Source: Candidatus Methanofastidiosum methylothiophilum (GTDB lineage Archaea; Methanobacteriota_B; Thermococci; Methanofastidiosales; Methanofastidiosaceae). From it: a stretch of DNA of 6,014 bases. The stretch covers positions 1-6,014 of the forward strand of contig LNGD01000095.1 of the NCBI GenBank assembly GCA_001587675.1. The letters are read 5' to 3'. Of this stretch, positions 1-5,477 are shown in pieces (position 1 is the first letter of the stretch; the number at the start of each line of letters is the position of its first letter). The notes beneath the pieces were generated by a model. That model ran no database searches. It worked only from the letters and a program-made list of their open reading frames with translations, and was not told the origin of the DNA. The translations under genes and the position numbers were made by a program.

Positions 1-846
1 CAATTCATAATATTTTATGATAGCAAGAGCTTCAAATGTTTTTCCAAGTCCAACACTATCTGCAATTATGCAACCGTTATATCTTTCAATTTTATCGATT
101 GCTCCAAGAACACCATCACGTTGAAATCTATAAAGTTTGTTCCATATCAGTGTATCCTTTATTCCGGTTTTTGTTTTTATTATATTTTCTTCCTTAATTT
201 CTCCAAGATATTCTTTGAACACATTGAAAAGAACAATAAAATAAATGAACGATGGTGATTTATCAGAATATATTTTTTCAAGTTGTGTAATAAGAATACT
301 CTTTATATCATTAGTATTCTGTTGATTGTTCCAAATTGAATCAAACCACTTTAGAAGATTCTTGGTTTCTTCTCCTGTAGTAAAACAGAAGGTGATATCA
401 AAAGAATCAGAAGGAGTGAATCCAAAGCCTTCCGCTGAAAAAGGAGAACTACCATGTATGGCTATTTCCTCTCCATTGGGTTTCGTAATATGATAAAGGC
501 TTTGCGGAATCAGAGTAGCTGATGTCCTGATCTCTGCTTTTTTAGTTAACCATATGGCACACTCATGTGCAATCTGTGAAATATTCAGATTATTACGAAA
601 TTTTCTTTCCATTTCTGAGCCAGTAAGTCCTTTTATAAAAAAATCATTCACTTTTTGATTTTTAAGTTCAACTGAATTTTGTGGAAGAAGAAAACGAAAA
701 TGGTCGATTTTTTCTAGTTCTTTTTTAAGCTCAGAATAACCAAATATAGAGAAAAGCCCTGATACTACTGACAAATGGGAGCCTTTTTCAATGTGTTTTC
801 GAAGTTCTTCACCAACTTTCCCGTTTGTCCTGTTATCTAATAACAT
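1..846 (-). CDS. SNF2-type superfamily II helicase with N-terminal PLD-like domain (partial; C-terminus beyond left edge)
   Basis: The first 282 residues of a larger ATP-dependent DNA translocase/helicase read without a stop from ATG at 846 to the window edge. Residues about 1-175 resemble the phospholipase-D-like domain found at the N-terminus of this helicase family, including an 'AIHGSSPFSAEGFGFTPS' segment in the usual position of the second PLD motif. The HxK part of the HKD catalytic motif is not evident, so this domain is probably non-hydrolytic. A Q-motif-like 'LYRFQRDGV' lies near residues 238-248, and the Walker A motif 'ADSVGLGKT' is at 262-270. The DEAH box and the helicase C domain would lie beyond the edge; relatives are typically over 1000 residues (recalled). 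The start is supported by AGGA at 857-860, 10 nt upstream. Such helicases occur in defence and mobile islands, but a role here is inference. Confidence 0.88.
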   Translation of the reverse strand, partial: MLLDNRTNGKVGEELRKHIEKGSHLSVVSGLFSIFGYSELKKELEKIDHFRFLLPQNSVELKNQKVNDFFIKGLTGSEMERKFRNNLNISQIAHECAIWLTKKAEIRTSATLIPQSLYHITKPNGEEIAIHGSSPFSAEGFGFTPSDSFDITFCFTTGEETKNLLKWFDSIWNNQQNTNDIKSILITQLEKIYSDKSPSFIYFIVLFNVFKEYLGEIKEENIIKTKTGIKDTLIWNKLYRFQRDGVLGAIDKIERYNGCIIADSVGLGKTFEALAIIKYYEL

Positions 847-943
847 GATTTATGTTTCCTTTGCAGTTCTAAGTAGTATCCAATAATGTTAATGAGAATT
901 TAGTTTAGAAGTACTATCGTTTAAAACACTATTGCTTTTATTA

Positions 944-951
944 TATATAAA
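944..951 (-). promoter_or_regulatory. TATA box for the minus-strand helicase gene
   Basis: On the minus strand this reads TTTATATA, the archaeal TATA-box consensus, preceded directly by 'GCAAA', which fits a BRE (TFB-binding) element. A transcript starting about 25 nt downstream, near 920, would have a leader of roughly 75 nt before ATG 846; leaders of that size are common in methanogens. The surrounding DNA is very AT-rich (901-960 is about 22% GC), so a chance match is possible. Confidence 0.45.
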
Positions 952-1053
952 TTTGCTATCTATAAATAGTTAAAAGTAGATTTACCCTTCAAATTAATGG
1001 AGAAGTATGGCAATGCATTATTATTATAAAATTAAGTCACTCTTTTGATTTAT

Positions 1054-1080
1054 AGTACATGCTTTTAAAAGTGTACTTTT
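1054..1080. repeat. Overlapping palindromes (possible operator or hairpin)
   Basis: AGTACA (1054-1059) and TGTACT (1072-1077) are inverted repeats around a perfect 10-bp palindrome, CTTTTAAAAG (1062-1071). An overlapping alternative pairs AAAAGT (1067-1072) with ACTTTT (1075-1080). The two foldings exclude each other. The site is about 105-135 bp upstream of the helicase TATA box, too far for a classical repressor site, and no gene on the other side clearly uses it. Confidence 0.3.
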
Positions 1081-1214
1081 GAAAGGGCACAATCTATCTA
1101 TTATAGTCAGTTCTTCTTATTATTCAAAATTACAGTTCAAAACAATTTGATGTAAAGGAGTCATATTTTTACTAACTACCTTTATATTTTGTAGCACTCA
1201 CATTTTTACATTGC

Positions 1215-1475
1215 ACATAATCCCCGAACACTAGCTGCCCACACCTTTTCTGCTGTTCGATCTTGTCCATACCTCATCTTTAGCCGAGGTCTTTACATTT
1301 ACACGGATGTGCCCTTCAGTGATATTTCTTCCGTGTGCACATGTCTCACAGGGAAGCATTCTCTCACGCCGGGACTTATCCCGTGGCTGGGATAGATAAC
1401 CTAGCATTAATCTTTTCGATTATGTCTGCGGTCTTTTCCGGAGATAGCAGGCACTGGTCGAAATAAAAAGATCAT
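1215..1475. other. GC-richer, inverted-repeat-rich island: possible structured RNA or mobile-element remnant
   Basis: GC content is about 45-50% here, against roughly 22-35% on either side. Visible pairings are ACCTC/GAGGT (1271-1275 with 1286-1290), ACACGGA/TCCGTGT (1301-1307 with 1330-1336), ATGTGC/GCACAT (1307-1312 with 1337-1342) and CGGGA/TCCCG (1370-1374 with 1379-1383). The middle two alternate in the order A-B-A'-B', which is H-type pseudoknot topology. Short stop-bounded frames on the minus strand also look coding-like, for example 31 codons at 1379-1471 containing 'SPEKTADIIEKINARL', so a decayed protein gene is the alternative. A tail of an IS200/IS605 TnpB with its guide-RNA end is one possibility, but no zinc-ribbon or RuvC motif is visible. 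No known RNA family is recognised. Confidence 0.3.
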
Positions 1476-1832
1476 GCAATGCTCGAATAATAGTGATTGC
1501 TATTGCGCTTCTATTCAGAAAACGTACCTATGAAGAAGTAAACTTTTAATCGACCGTTTAATCTTTATGAGACTAGTTTTGCTATCTGTCTGAATGATAT
1601 ATGAGCAAATTATACTTTCTGATACTGGTCTCTTGAGTTTGATTAATGAAATTACAGAACATGATCAGTATGATCTGGATTCGTATTATTCAGAGGTCCC
1701 TTGATCCATAATGAAATTCATAAGAAATTAACCACTTGTCTTTGCTGGAATTCATGCAGAACCGATTCAATTACATACCTAGCTTTCTCAGAGATCACCT
1801 AGATCTAACAAATGATTACAAAAGTAATGATT

Positions 1833-1961
1833 ATGCAATTCTACAACAGAGAAAAAGAACTGGCACTCACGCGACTGCTTAATAAGAACAGTTCCTATTT
1901 TTTATTGATAACAGGAAAGAGAAGAGTGGGAAAGACAGAGCTTATAAGGCAGTTCAATTAG
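1833..1961 (+). pseudogene. Truncated N-terminus of an archaeal ATPase (STAND/MNS-type P-loop family)
   Basis: Forty-two codons match the characteristic start of the archaeal ATPase family: 'MQFYNREKEL' at residues 1-10, then a hydrophobic strand 'SYFLLITGKRRVGKTEL' whose Walker A motif is GKRRVGKT at 28-35. A TAG stop follows residue 42. Family members are normally around 350-450 residues (recalled), and no Walker B or C-terminal domain follows in any frame, so this is a 5' remnant of a broken gene. In-frame ATGs also occur at 1812 and 1827, but the family pattern supports 1833. Several hundred bases of featureless DNA follow instead of the rest of the gene, which suggests deletion rather than a single point mutation. 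Confidence 0.7.
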
Positions 1962-1980
1962 AATAATCGTTGTTTCAAAA

Positions 1981-1996
1981 TTTGTAAATTTACAAA
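1981..1996. repeat. Perfect 16-bp palindrome
   Basis: TTTGTAAATTTACAAA equals its own reverse complement. It lies 20 nt after the stop of the truncated ATPase. It could be a dimeric-regulator operator or a weak hairpin. There is no T-run that would make it a terminator, and the AT-rich composition makes chance a real alternative. Confidence 0.4.
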
Positions 1997-2311
1997 CTTA
2001 AAAACTCAGTGCAGAATATAAATAAATTGGATTAAATGAAAATGTCCCTTCTTTAAGCTATAGCTATGTTGCAAATGGGCTTTTTCACACATTTACTGTT
2101 TACATGATAGGGCAGTTTAGATACTTTTTCTATGAGCCTATTTCGTCCAGGAAACTAAAGACTTCGTAGTTCCCTGCTTTAGTTACATGAATCTATTTTT
2201 TGATCAATTTTTATTTGGATTATTCAAGCCCAGAAACTCCACTAGAGATCTACCCTTTTATCATAGAAATATATCCTCATGTATGAAAAGGAAAAACGAA
2301 ACCAACTGAAT

Positions 2312-2319
2312 AATATAAA
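2312..2319 (+). promoter_or_regulatory. Candidate TATA box for the nuclease pair
   Basis: AATATAAA fits an archaeal TATA element. A start about 25 nt downstream (about 2340) would give a leader of around 45 nt before ATG 2384. No convincing BRE precedes it. It is the best candidate in the 120 bp upstream, but support is only positional. Confidence 0.3.
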
Positions 2320-2370
2320 TAGAATGAGATTCAATTTAAACTCCTTGTGAATGTATTTAATCCTAAAAAC

Positions 2371-2376
2371 GAAGGT
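2371..2376 (+). promoter_or_regulatory. Ribosome binding site that decides the start at 2384
   Basis: GAAGGT matches the Shine-Dalgarno core GGAGGT at five of six positions and lies 7 nt before ATG 2384. The upstream in-frame ATG at 2351 has no comparable site, so the downstream start is preferred. Confidence 0.55.
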
Positions 2377-2383
2377 ATCAAAA

Positions 2384-2869
2384 ATGGGTTTCTTTGGAGA
2401 ATTACTTCAAGACGTAACAGGCAAAAGTAAAAGACCTGAAATTAAAGGCGGCAGATTCGAAAATTTCGTTTCTGACGAGATATTCACTGATAAATTATTT
2501 GACCTTGTGGAAATGACAAGAGACTTTAATTCAAATAGTGAGAGATTTGAAGAACGAAGTATGAACCCTGATTTTCTCTTCAGGGATAAAAGAACCCACG
2601 AAGAGTTCTGGATCGAAGCCAAATATCGAACAGGGCTTTTCAGAAACGATAAAGGACAATTTGTCTGCGAGATCTGCAAATCCTGGCAACTGGACAGATA
2701 CAGAGACGTCGAGAAAATCAGCGGAAAAAAAGTCTACATTTGCCTGGGTCTTGGCGAGGATCCCAGATATCCTGAAACTGTCCATCTAATTCCTGTCTTT
2801 GGTGCTTATCCTCAATTATTCCAAAGTAAGCTCAAAGAAACATTAATTTGGAGAAATCCCGATATTTAA
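2384..2869 (+). CDS. PD-(D/E)XK restriction-endonuclease-like protein, 161 aa
   Basis: A compact single-domain protein with the nuclease motifs in order: E26 in 'GGRFE', P62-D63 in 'NPDFLFR', E78-A-K80 in 'FWIEAKYR', and a following Q102 helix 'WQLDRY'. After them comes a hydrophobic strand 'VYICLGLGEDP' (117-127). This is the restriction-endonuclease-fold signature, so a metal-dependent nuclease acting on nucleic acid is likely; target and specificity are unknown. There is a C-E-I-C pair at 95-98, no signal peptide and no membrane segment. ATG 2384 is chosen over the in-frame ATG at 2351 because a GAAGGT site lies 7 nt upstream and the extra 11 residues do not look like part of the domain. 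The next gene begins 43 bp downstream on the same strand, so co-transcription is plausible, although T-runs at 2871-2883 could act as an archaeal terminator. Confidence 0.75.
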   Translation: MGFFGELLQDVTGKSKRPEIKGGRFENFVSDEIFTDKLFDLVEMTRDFNSNSERFEERSMNPDFLFRDKRTHEEFWIEAKYRTGLFRNDKGQFVCEICKSWQLDRYRDVEKISGKKVYICLGLGEDPRYPETVHLIPVFGAYPQLFQSKLKETLIWRNPDI

Positions 2870-2912
2870 ATTTTTTGAATTTTCTACACTCAATTAATTT
2901 GTAGTTGATAGC

Positions 2913-4478
2913 ATGAATATTATCAATTGGGAAGATTCTTTAAGAAAAGGAGCGCAGCCTTGTAAATCTAAAATAAGATTCGACTTGTCTTATGTACCAA
3001 TATCTCACTTTGCTAAACAGTATTTCTGCGAACAACAACTAGATTACGAATATAGTGTTGGAAAAGAAATTTCAGAAAAAGAGATTGAAGGAACGTTTAT
3101 CCATGAAGAGGTATTTGCTGCTGAAGAAGTAGATTTAGAACAAATTATTGATTCTATTACTGACAGTAGTTTTTATGCATGTACTTTACCTTTGCACTTT
3201 GAGATTAACGAAATTCTTTTCTGCGGTACTCCAGATGGAATAATTTTTTCACACGGAAAACCTATTTTCCTGATTGAATTAAAAACAACATCTAGCAATC
3301 CCTATAGTCTTTACAAAAATCAAACAATACAAGCAGAAGCATATGCTTTTGCTCTTGAAAATATGAGGTTTGACTGCAACAACTTATGCATTGTCATAAT
3401 TTCAATTAATAAACTAACATCCATGCTATATGGAAAAGAATGCATAAATATTGTAACCAATGGGATTGAGCAACTTATCACAAATAACCATGCATTAAAT
3501 GAAGATTCTCTTAAAATAATACAAGAATATCTCCCATACGAAGCAGTCATTCATAGGATAGAATTAGATCGCTCCCGTTTTCTCAAAGATATTACAGATT
3601 CAAGCATGTATTGGAAAATGGAAAGAAGCGCCAAAAAAATGGGATCTCCATATAAATGTAATCAATGTACTTATTCTGAAGAATGCCCACGCTATGATAA
3701 AAAATGGTCAGTTGAAGAAAACAAAAAGCTGGATGAAGAGCATTCCAAGGGAACATCAATCGAAGAAATAGCAAAAATACTTGGAAAGACAACTGCATCT
3801 ATAAATAGACAATTGATACGTCAAAAATATCCAAAACATGGGCAGATTTGGTCTGAAAGAGACATAAACCGGTTGACAAAGTTATTTTCACAAAATAAAG
3901 AAATGTCTTATATAGCAGATGTTCTGGGACGGAAACCTACAGCTATTGAAAATAAGCTAATGGACTTAAGTCTTATTGAAAAAACAAATAATTATTCTCC
4001 AGCAGTTGAAGAAGTGAGAAAGGAATTTCCAAAATATCTTACACCATGGGATGAAGGGGATATAGTAAAATTAGTAGAAATGTTCCATGAAAAGAAAAGT
4101 ATTGATGAGATTTCTCATATCCTCGAAAGAACCAAATATGGTATAATAGCTAAACTGGAGAGATTGGGACTTATAAAAACAAGTGCTGCCAGTGTTAAAA
4201 TGTGCGATGCTTGTAATTCTAGGGATAATTGCGCATTGAACTTAAATAAAAGAATTTATTCTAGTTCTGAGGATGGGATTTCAATTGATAAGCAAAATGA
4301 TGCAAGCTTATGGAATGAAGAAGAAGTAACCTTGATGAGAAATAAATTTTCAGAAGGGATAGATACTATAGAATTGGCCAATATTCTTCGGAAAAACCAA
4401 ACATCAATTGAAAAAGAATTAATCACATTGGGCTTGATTGATTGCTCATTGCACAAAACAATGCCCGAAATGTTATGA
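2913..4478 (+). CDS. Cas4/RecB-like Fe-S nuclease fused to four Myb/SANT-like HTH repeats, 521 aa
   Basis: Residues 30-262 carry the Cas4/RecB nuclease pattern: C39 ('YFCEQQL'), H64 ('GTFIHEE'), D108 ('GTPDG'), E122 and K124 ('IELKT'), and Q140/Y144 ('QAEAYAFAL'). They end with C249-x2-C252-x5-C258, which together with C39 should bind a 4Fe-4S cluster, as in Cas4. Four helix-turn-helix repeats follow at about 265-306, 313-355, 379-421 and 467-509. Each starts W-[SDN]-E/x and contains 'IA.ILG'-type and 'I...L..L.LI' helices, like SANT/Myb or GcrA-type DNA-binding units. A second C431-x2-C434-x5-C440 lies between repeats 3 and 4. An exonuclease or endonuclease guided by its own DNA-binding array is inferred; the substrate is unknown. 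No cas1, cas2 or CRISPR array is present. ATG 2913 is the only reasonable start, since a stop lies in frame at 2895-2897; the Shine-Dalgarno is weak (GTTGAT, 2904-2909). The IS begins 17 bp after the stop codon. Confidence 0.8.
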   Translation: MNIINWEDSLRKGAQPCKSKIRFDLSYVPISHFAKQYFCEQQLDYEYSVGKEISEKEIEGTFIHEEVFAAEEVDLEQIIDSITDSSFYACTLPLHFEINEILFCGTPDGIIFSHGKPIFLIELKTTSSNPYSLYKNQTIQAEAYAFALENMRFDCNNLCIVIISINKLTSMLYGKECINIVTNGIEQLITNNHALNEDSLKIIQEYLPYEAVIHRIELDRSRFLKDITDSSMYWKMERSAKKMGSPYKCNQCTYSEECPRYDKKWSVEENKKLDEEHSKGTSIEEIAKILGKTTASINRQLIRQKYPKHGQIWSERDINRLTKLFSQNKEMSYIADVLGRKPTAIENKLMDLSLIEKTNNYSPAVEEVRKEFPKYLTPWDEGDIVKLVEMFHEKKSIDEISHILERTKYGIIAKLERLGLIKTSAASVKMCDACNSRDNCALNLNKRIYSSSEDGISIDKQNDASLWNEEEVTLMRNKFSEGIDTIELANILRKNQTSIEKELITLGLIDCSLHKTMPEML

Positions 4479-4495
4479 TACTAACTTATTCAAAA

Positions 4496-4518
4496 GTGGT
4501 AATTAAAAATAGATATAT
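4496..4518 (+). repeat. Left terminal inverted repeat of the IS1-family element
   Basis: The 23 bp beginning GTGGTAATTAAAAATAG is the reverse complement of 5224-5246, except at one position (A4513 pairs with the C at 5230, where a T would be expected). It begins 17 bp after the stop codon of the Cas4-like gene. Confidence 0.85.
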
Positions 4519-4537
4519 CTTATGAGAACTTATATCT
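4511..4537 (+). promoter_or_regulatory. Hairpin just upstream of the transposase start
   Basis: AGATATA (4511-4517) and TATATCT (4531-4537) form a 7-bp inverted repeat with a 13-nt loop ending 4 nt before ATG 4542. In a transcript reading in from the upstream gene this stem would cover the translation-initiation region, a known way for insertion sequences to limit transposase synthesis from outside promoters. Function here is inferred from position only. Confidence 0.35.
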
Positions 4538-4541
4538 CTGT

Positions 4542-5127
4542 ATGAACTGCCCCAGATGTAAAAATCCTAATCATAAAAAGAACGGAAAAATAAGTGGAAG
4601 GCAACGATATCAATGCTCTGATTGTGGATATAACTATTCAGTAGAGCTTAAATCAACTGCCAGTTCTACTTCTGTTAAACGACAGGCTTTACAGCTCTAT
4701 CTGGAAGGATTAGGATTTCGTTCTATAGGACGTTTATTAGGGGTGAGCCATGTTTCTGTTCAAAATTGGATTAAGAAATTTGGTCAAGATCTAGAGGATT
4801 TGAAGAGCGAAAATGAGATAACTATCGTTGAATTAGATGAAATGTACACTTGCATTGGGAACAAAAAAAATATTGCTGGATCTGGATTGCTATTGATAGA
4901 GTTGGGAAAAAGTTCATCGACTGCTCTTTTGGTAGCCGAGGAACGGAAACCAGACAACAACTCTGGAACACTTAAATGGAAATGAGATTGAAAAAGTGAT
5001 GACAGATCACTGGAGAGCATATGCAAAGTTTCGTCTTGGGACCACTCATTCGTAATCAAAAACTGGAACATATACTATTGAAGGTTACAACCGCATATTG
5101 AGGAACTTCCTGGCAAGATTGAGATAA
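4542..5127 (+). pseudogene. IS1-family transposase, broken by two frameshifts and stop codons
   Basis: The first frame (4542 to about 4870) encodes an N-terminal zinc ribbon (C3, C6, C25, C28), a helix-turn-helix near residues 46-79 ('GFRSIGRLLGVSHVSVQNW') and the first catalytic Asp in 'VELDEMYT' (D99). After an 8-A run at 4863-4870 the homology continues in the -1 frame ('YCWIWIAIDRVGKKF'). It shifts by -1 again near 4971 to 'NGNEIEKVMTDHWRAYAKF', which holds the second Asp (codon 5005-5007), and to 'TYTIEGYNRILRNFLARLR' with the catalytic Glu (codon 5080-5082). In-frame TAA codons interrupt at 5053 and 5125, and the C-terminal tail is missing or unrecognisable. The uninterrupted first frame ends at 4985 after 147 codons, the last 38 or so out of frame. 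This transposase is not functional as written. Confidence 0.88.
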
Positions 5128-5223
5128 ATAATTATTATTCTAATATATTCCAGCTTACTCAAAGAGAGTTCTGATGAAAATGTTAATAATTGATATTATT
5201 TTTCTAACAACATTTAAAAATAA

Positions 5224-5246
5224 ATATAGCTATTTTTAATTACCAC
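5224..5246 (-). repeat. Right terminal inverted repeat of the IS1-family element
   Basis: Reverse complement of the left repeat at 4496-4518 with one mismatch. The orphan reading frame downstream reads out of this repeat. Confidence 0.85.
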
Positions 5247-5407
5247 AATATCGTATATTAGACATAATAGAAAAGGATACGTCAACCAAATCTTTTCGAA
5301 AAAAGTATCCCGAAGACTTCTCAGAAGCTACTTTCATCATGCTAAAGAGCATAGCGTCCAAATTGACGAAGATACCCGGCAATAACAATCAAAATCATAG
5401 ATTATAA
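5247..5407 (+). pseudogene. Orphan 3' coding fragment abutting the IS end
   Basis: Starting at or inside the right IS end, one frame stays open to TAA 5405-5407 and encodes about 53 residues of ordinary-looking protein: 'YRILDIIEKDTSTKSF', then 'KKYPEDFSEATFIMLKSIA'. There is no start codon or ribosome binding site before the IS border, so it looks like the C-terminus of a gene whose 5' part was cut off by the IS insertion or a linked deletion. The family is not recognised. The left flank of the IS (4479-4495) does not continue the frame, and the Cas4-like gene already ends upstream, so the missing part is not adjacent. Chance openness of a short frame is the alternative. Confidence 0.35.
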
Positions 5408-5440
5408 TAAGCAAAATCTCATTAAATCGTAGATTATAAT
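5392..5440. repeat. Two 17-bp direct repeats, 32 bp apart, before the ATPase gene
   Basis: AAATCATAGATTATAAT (5392-5408) and AAATCGTAGATTATAAT (5424-5440) are identical at 16 of 17 positions. The start-to-start distance of 32 bp is close to three helical turns, so proteins bound to both would face the same side. The second copy extends into the 10-bp palindrome GATTATAATC (5432-5441). The second copy ends 37 bp before ATG 5478, a suitable place for an operator or upstream activating site. Confidence 0.5.
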
Positions 5441-5451
5441 CGATACTTTTA

Positions 5452-5460
5452 ACTAATATA
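5452..5460 (+). promoter_or_regulatory. Candidate TATA box for the AAA_14 ATPase gene
   Basis: ACTAATATA lies about 20-25 bp before ATG 5478. If used, it would give a leaderless or nearly leaderless transcript, which agrees with the absence of a Shine-Dalgarno site before this ATG. An alternative TATA-like element is TTATAAT at 5434-5440, inside the second direct repeat; in that case the repeats would overlap the core promoter. Confidence 0.25.
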
Positions 5461-5477
5461 GAAATCAACTAGTTGTT

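Larger units (their letters stand above)
847..1214. other. AT-rich intergenic region
   Basis: No coding frame of useful length or recognisable protein is visible on either strand. The region contains the probable promoter of the minus-strand helicase and an imperfect palindrome at 1054-1077. The rest is AT-rich with frequent stops in all frames. Confidence 0.6.
1962..2383. other. Non-coding region upstream of the nuclease pair
   Basis: No intact gene is visible. It holds a perfect palindrome (1981-1996), an 8-bp inverted repeat AACTAAAG/CTTTAGTT (2153-2160 with 2177-2184, 16-nt loop), a possible promoter near 2312, and a 20-codon coding-like stretch on the minus strand around 2135-2195 containing 'VTKAGNYEVFSFLDEIG'. 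That stretch is bounded by stops and too short to assign. The region is probably decayed accessory DNA. Confidence 0.5.
4496..5246. mobile_element. Decayed IS1-family insertion sequence, 751 bp
   Basis: Terminal inverted repeats at 4496-4518 and 5224-5246 match at 22 of 23 positions; the outer ends begin GTGGTAATTAAAAATAG. Length, single transposase frame and protein type fit the IS1 family (IS1 itself is 768 bp). The flanks 'attcaaaa' and 'aatatcgt' do not form the 8-9 bp target duplication expected for IS1, which suggests age or rearrangement after insertion. The transposase is inactive as written, so the copy could move only with a transposase supplied in trans. Confidence 0.85.

Noticed and set aside
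1594..1704. 36-codon frame on the plus strand ('MIYEQIILSDTGLLSLINEI...'), faintly like the start of a PIN domain.
   Set aside because: It has no ribosome binding site, is far too short for a PIN domain, and only the DTG/L pattern supports it. It may be a remnant but cannot be assigned.
2153..2184. Inverted repeat AACTAAAG/CTTTAGTT with a 16-nt loop as a terminator or regulatory hairpin.
   Set aside because: No gene ends just upstream, there is no following T-run of note, and an 8-bp AT-rich stem is weak. It is mentioned only within the intergenic description.
2135..2195. Coding-like 20-codon stretch on the minus strand ('VTKAGNYEVFSFLDEIG').
   Set aside because: Bounded by stops on both sides, no start codon, no recognisable family; such a length is common by chance.
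2351..2383. Longer start for the first nuclease at ATG 2351.
   Set aside because: No Shine-Dalgarno precedes 2351, while GAAGGT stands 7 nt before ATG 2384 and the nuclease domain begins after that point.
2407..2785. Open frames on the minus strand across the first nuclease gene.
   Set aside because: They lie opposite a gene with clear PD-(D/E)XK motifs and show no motifs of their own. The same applies to the minus-strand frames within the Cas4-like gene, the transposase and the AAA_14 gene.
2913..4478. A true CRISPR-associated Cas4.
   Set aside because: No cas1, cas2 or repeat-spacer array is present in the window, and the C-terminal HTH array is foreign to Cas4. The name is used only for the nuclease domain type.
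4488..5254. Target-site duplication flanking the IS.
   Set aside because: The 8-9 bp on each side do not match, even when the border is shifted by two bases.
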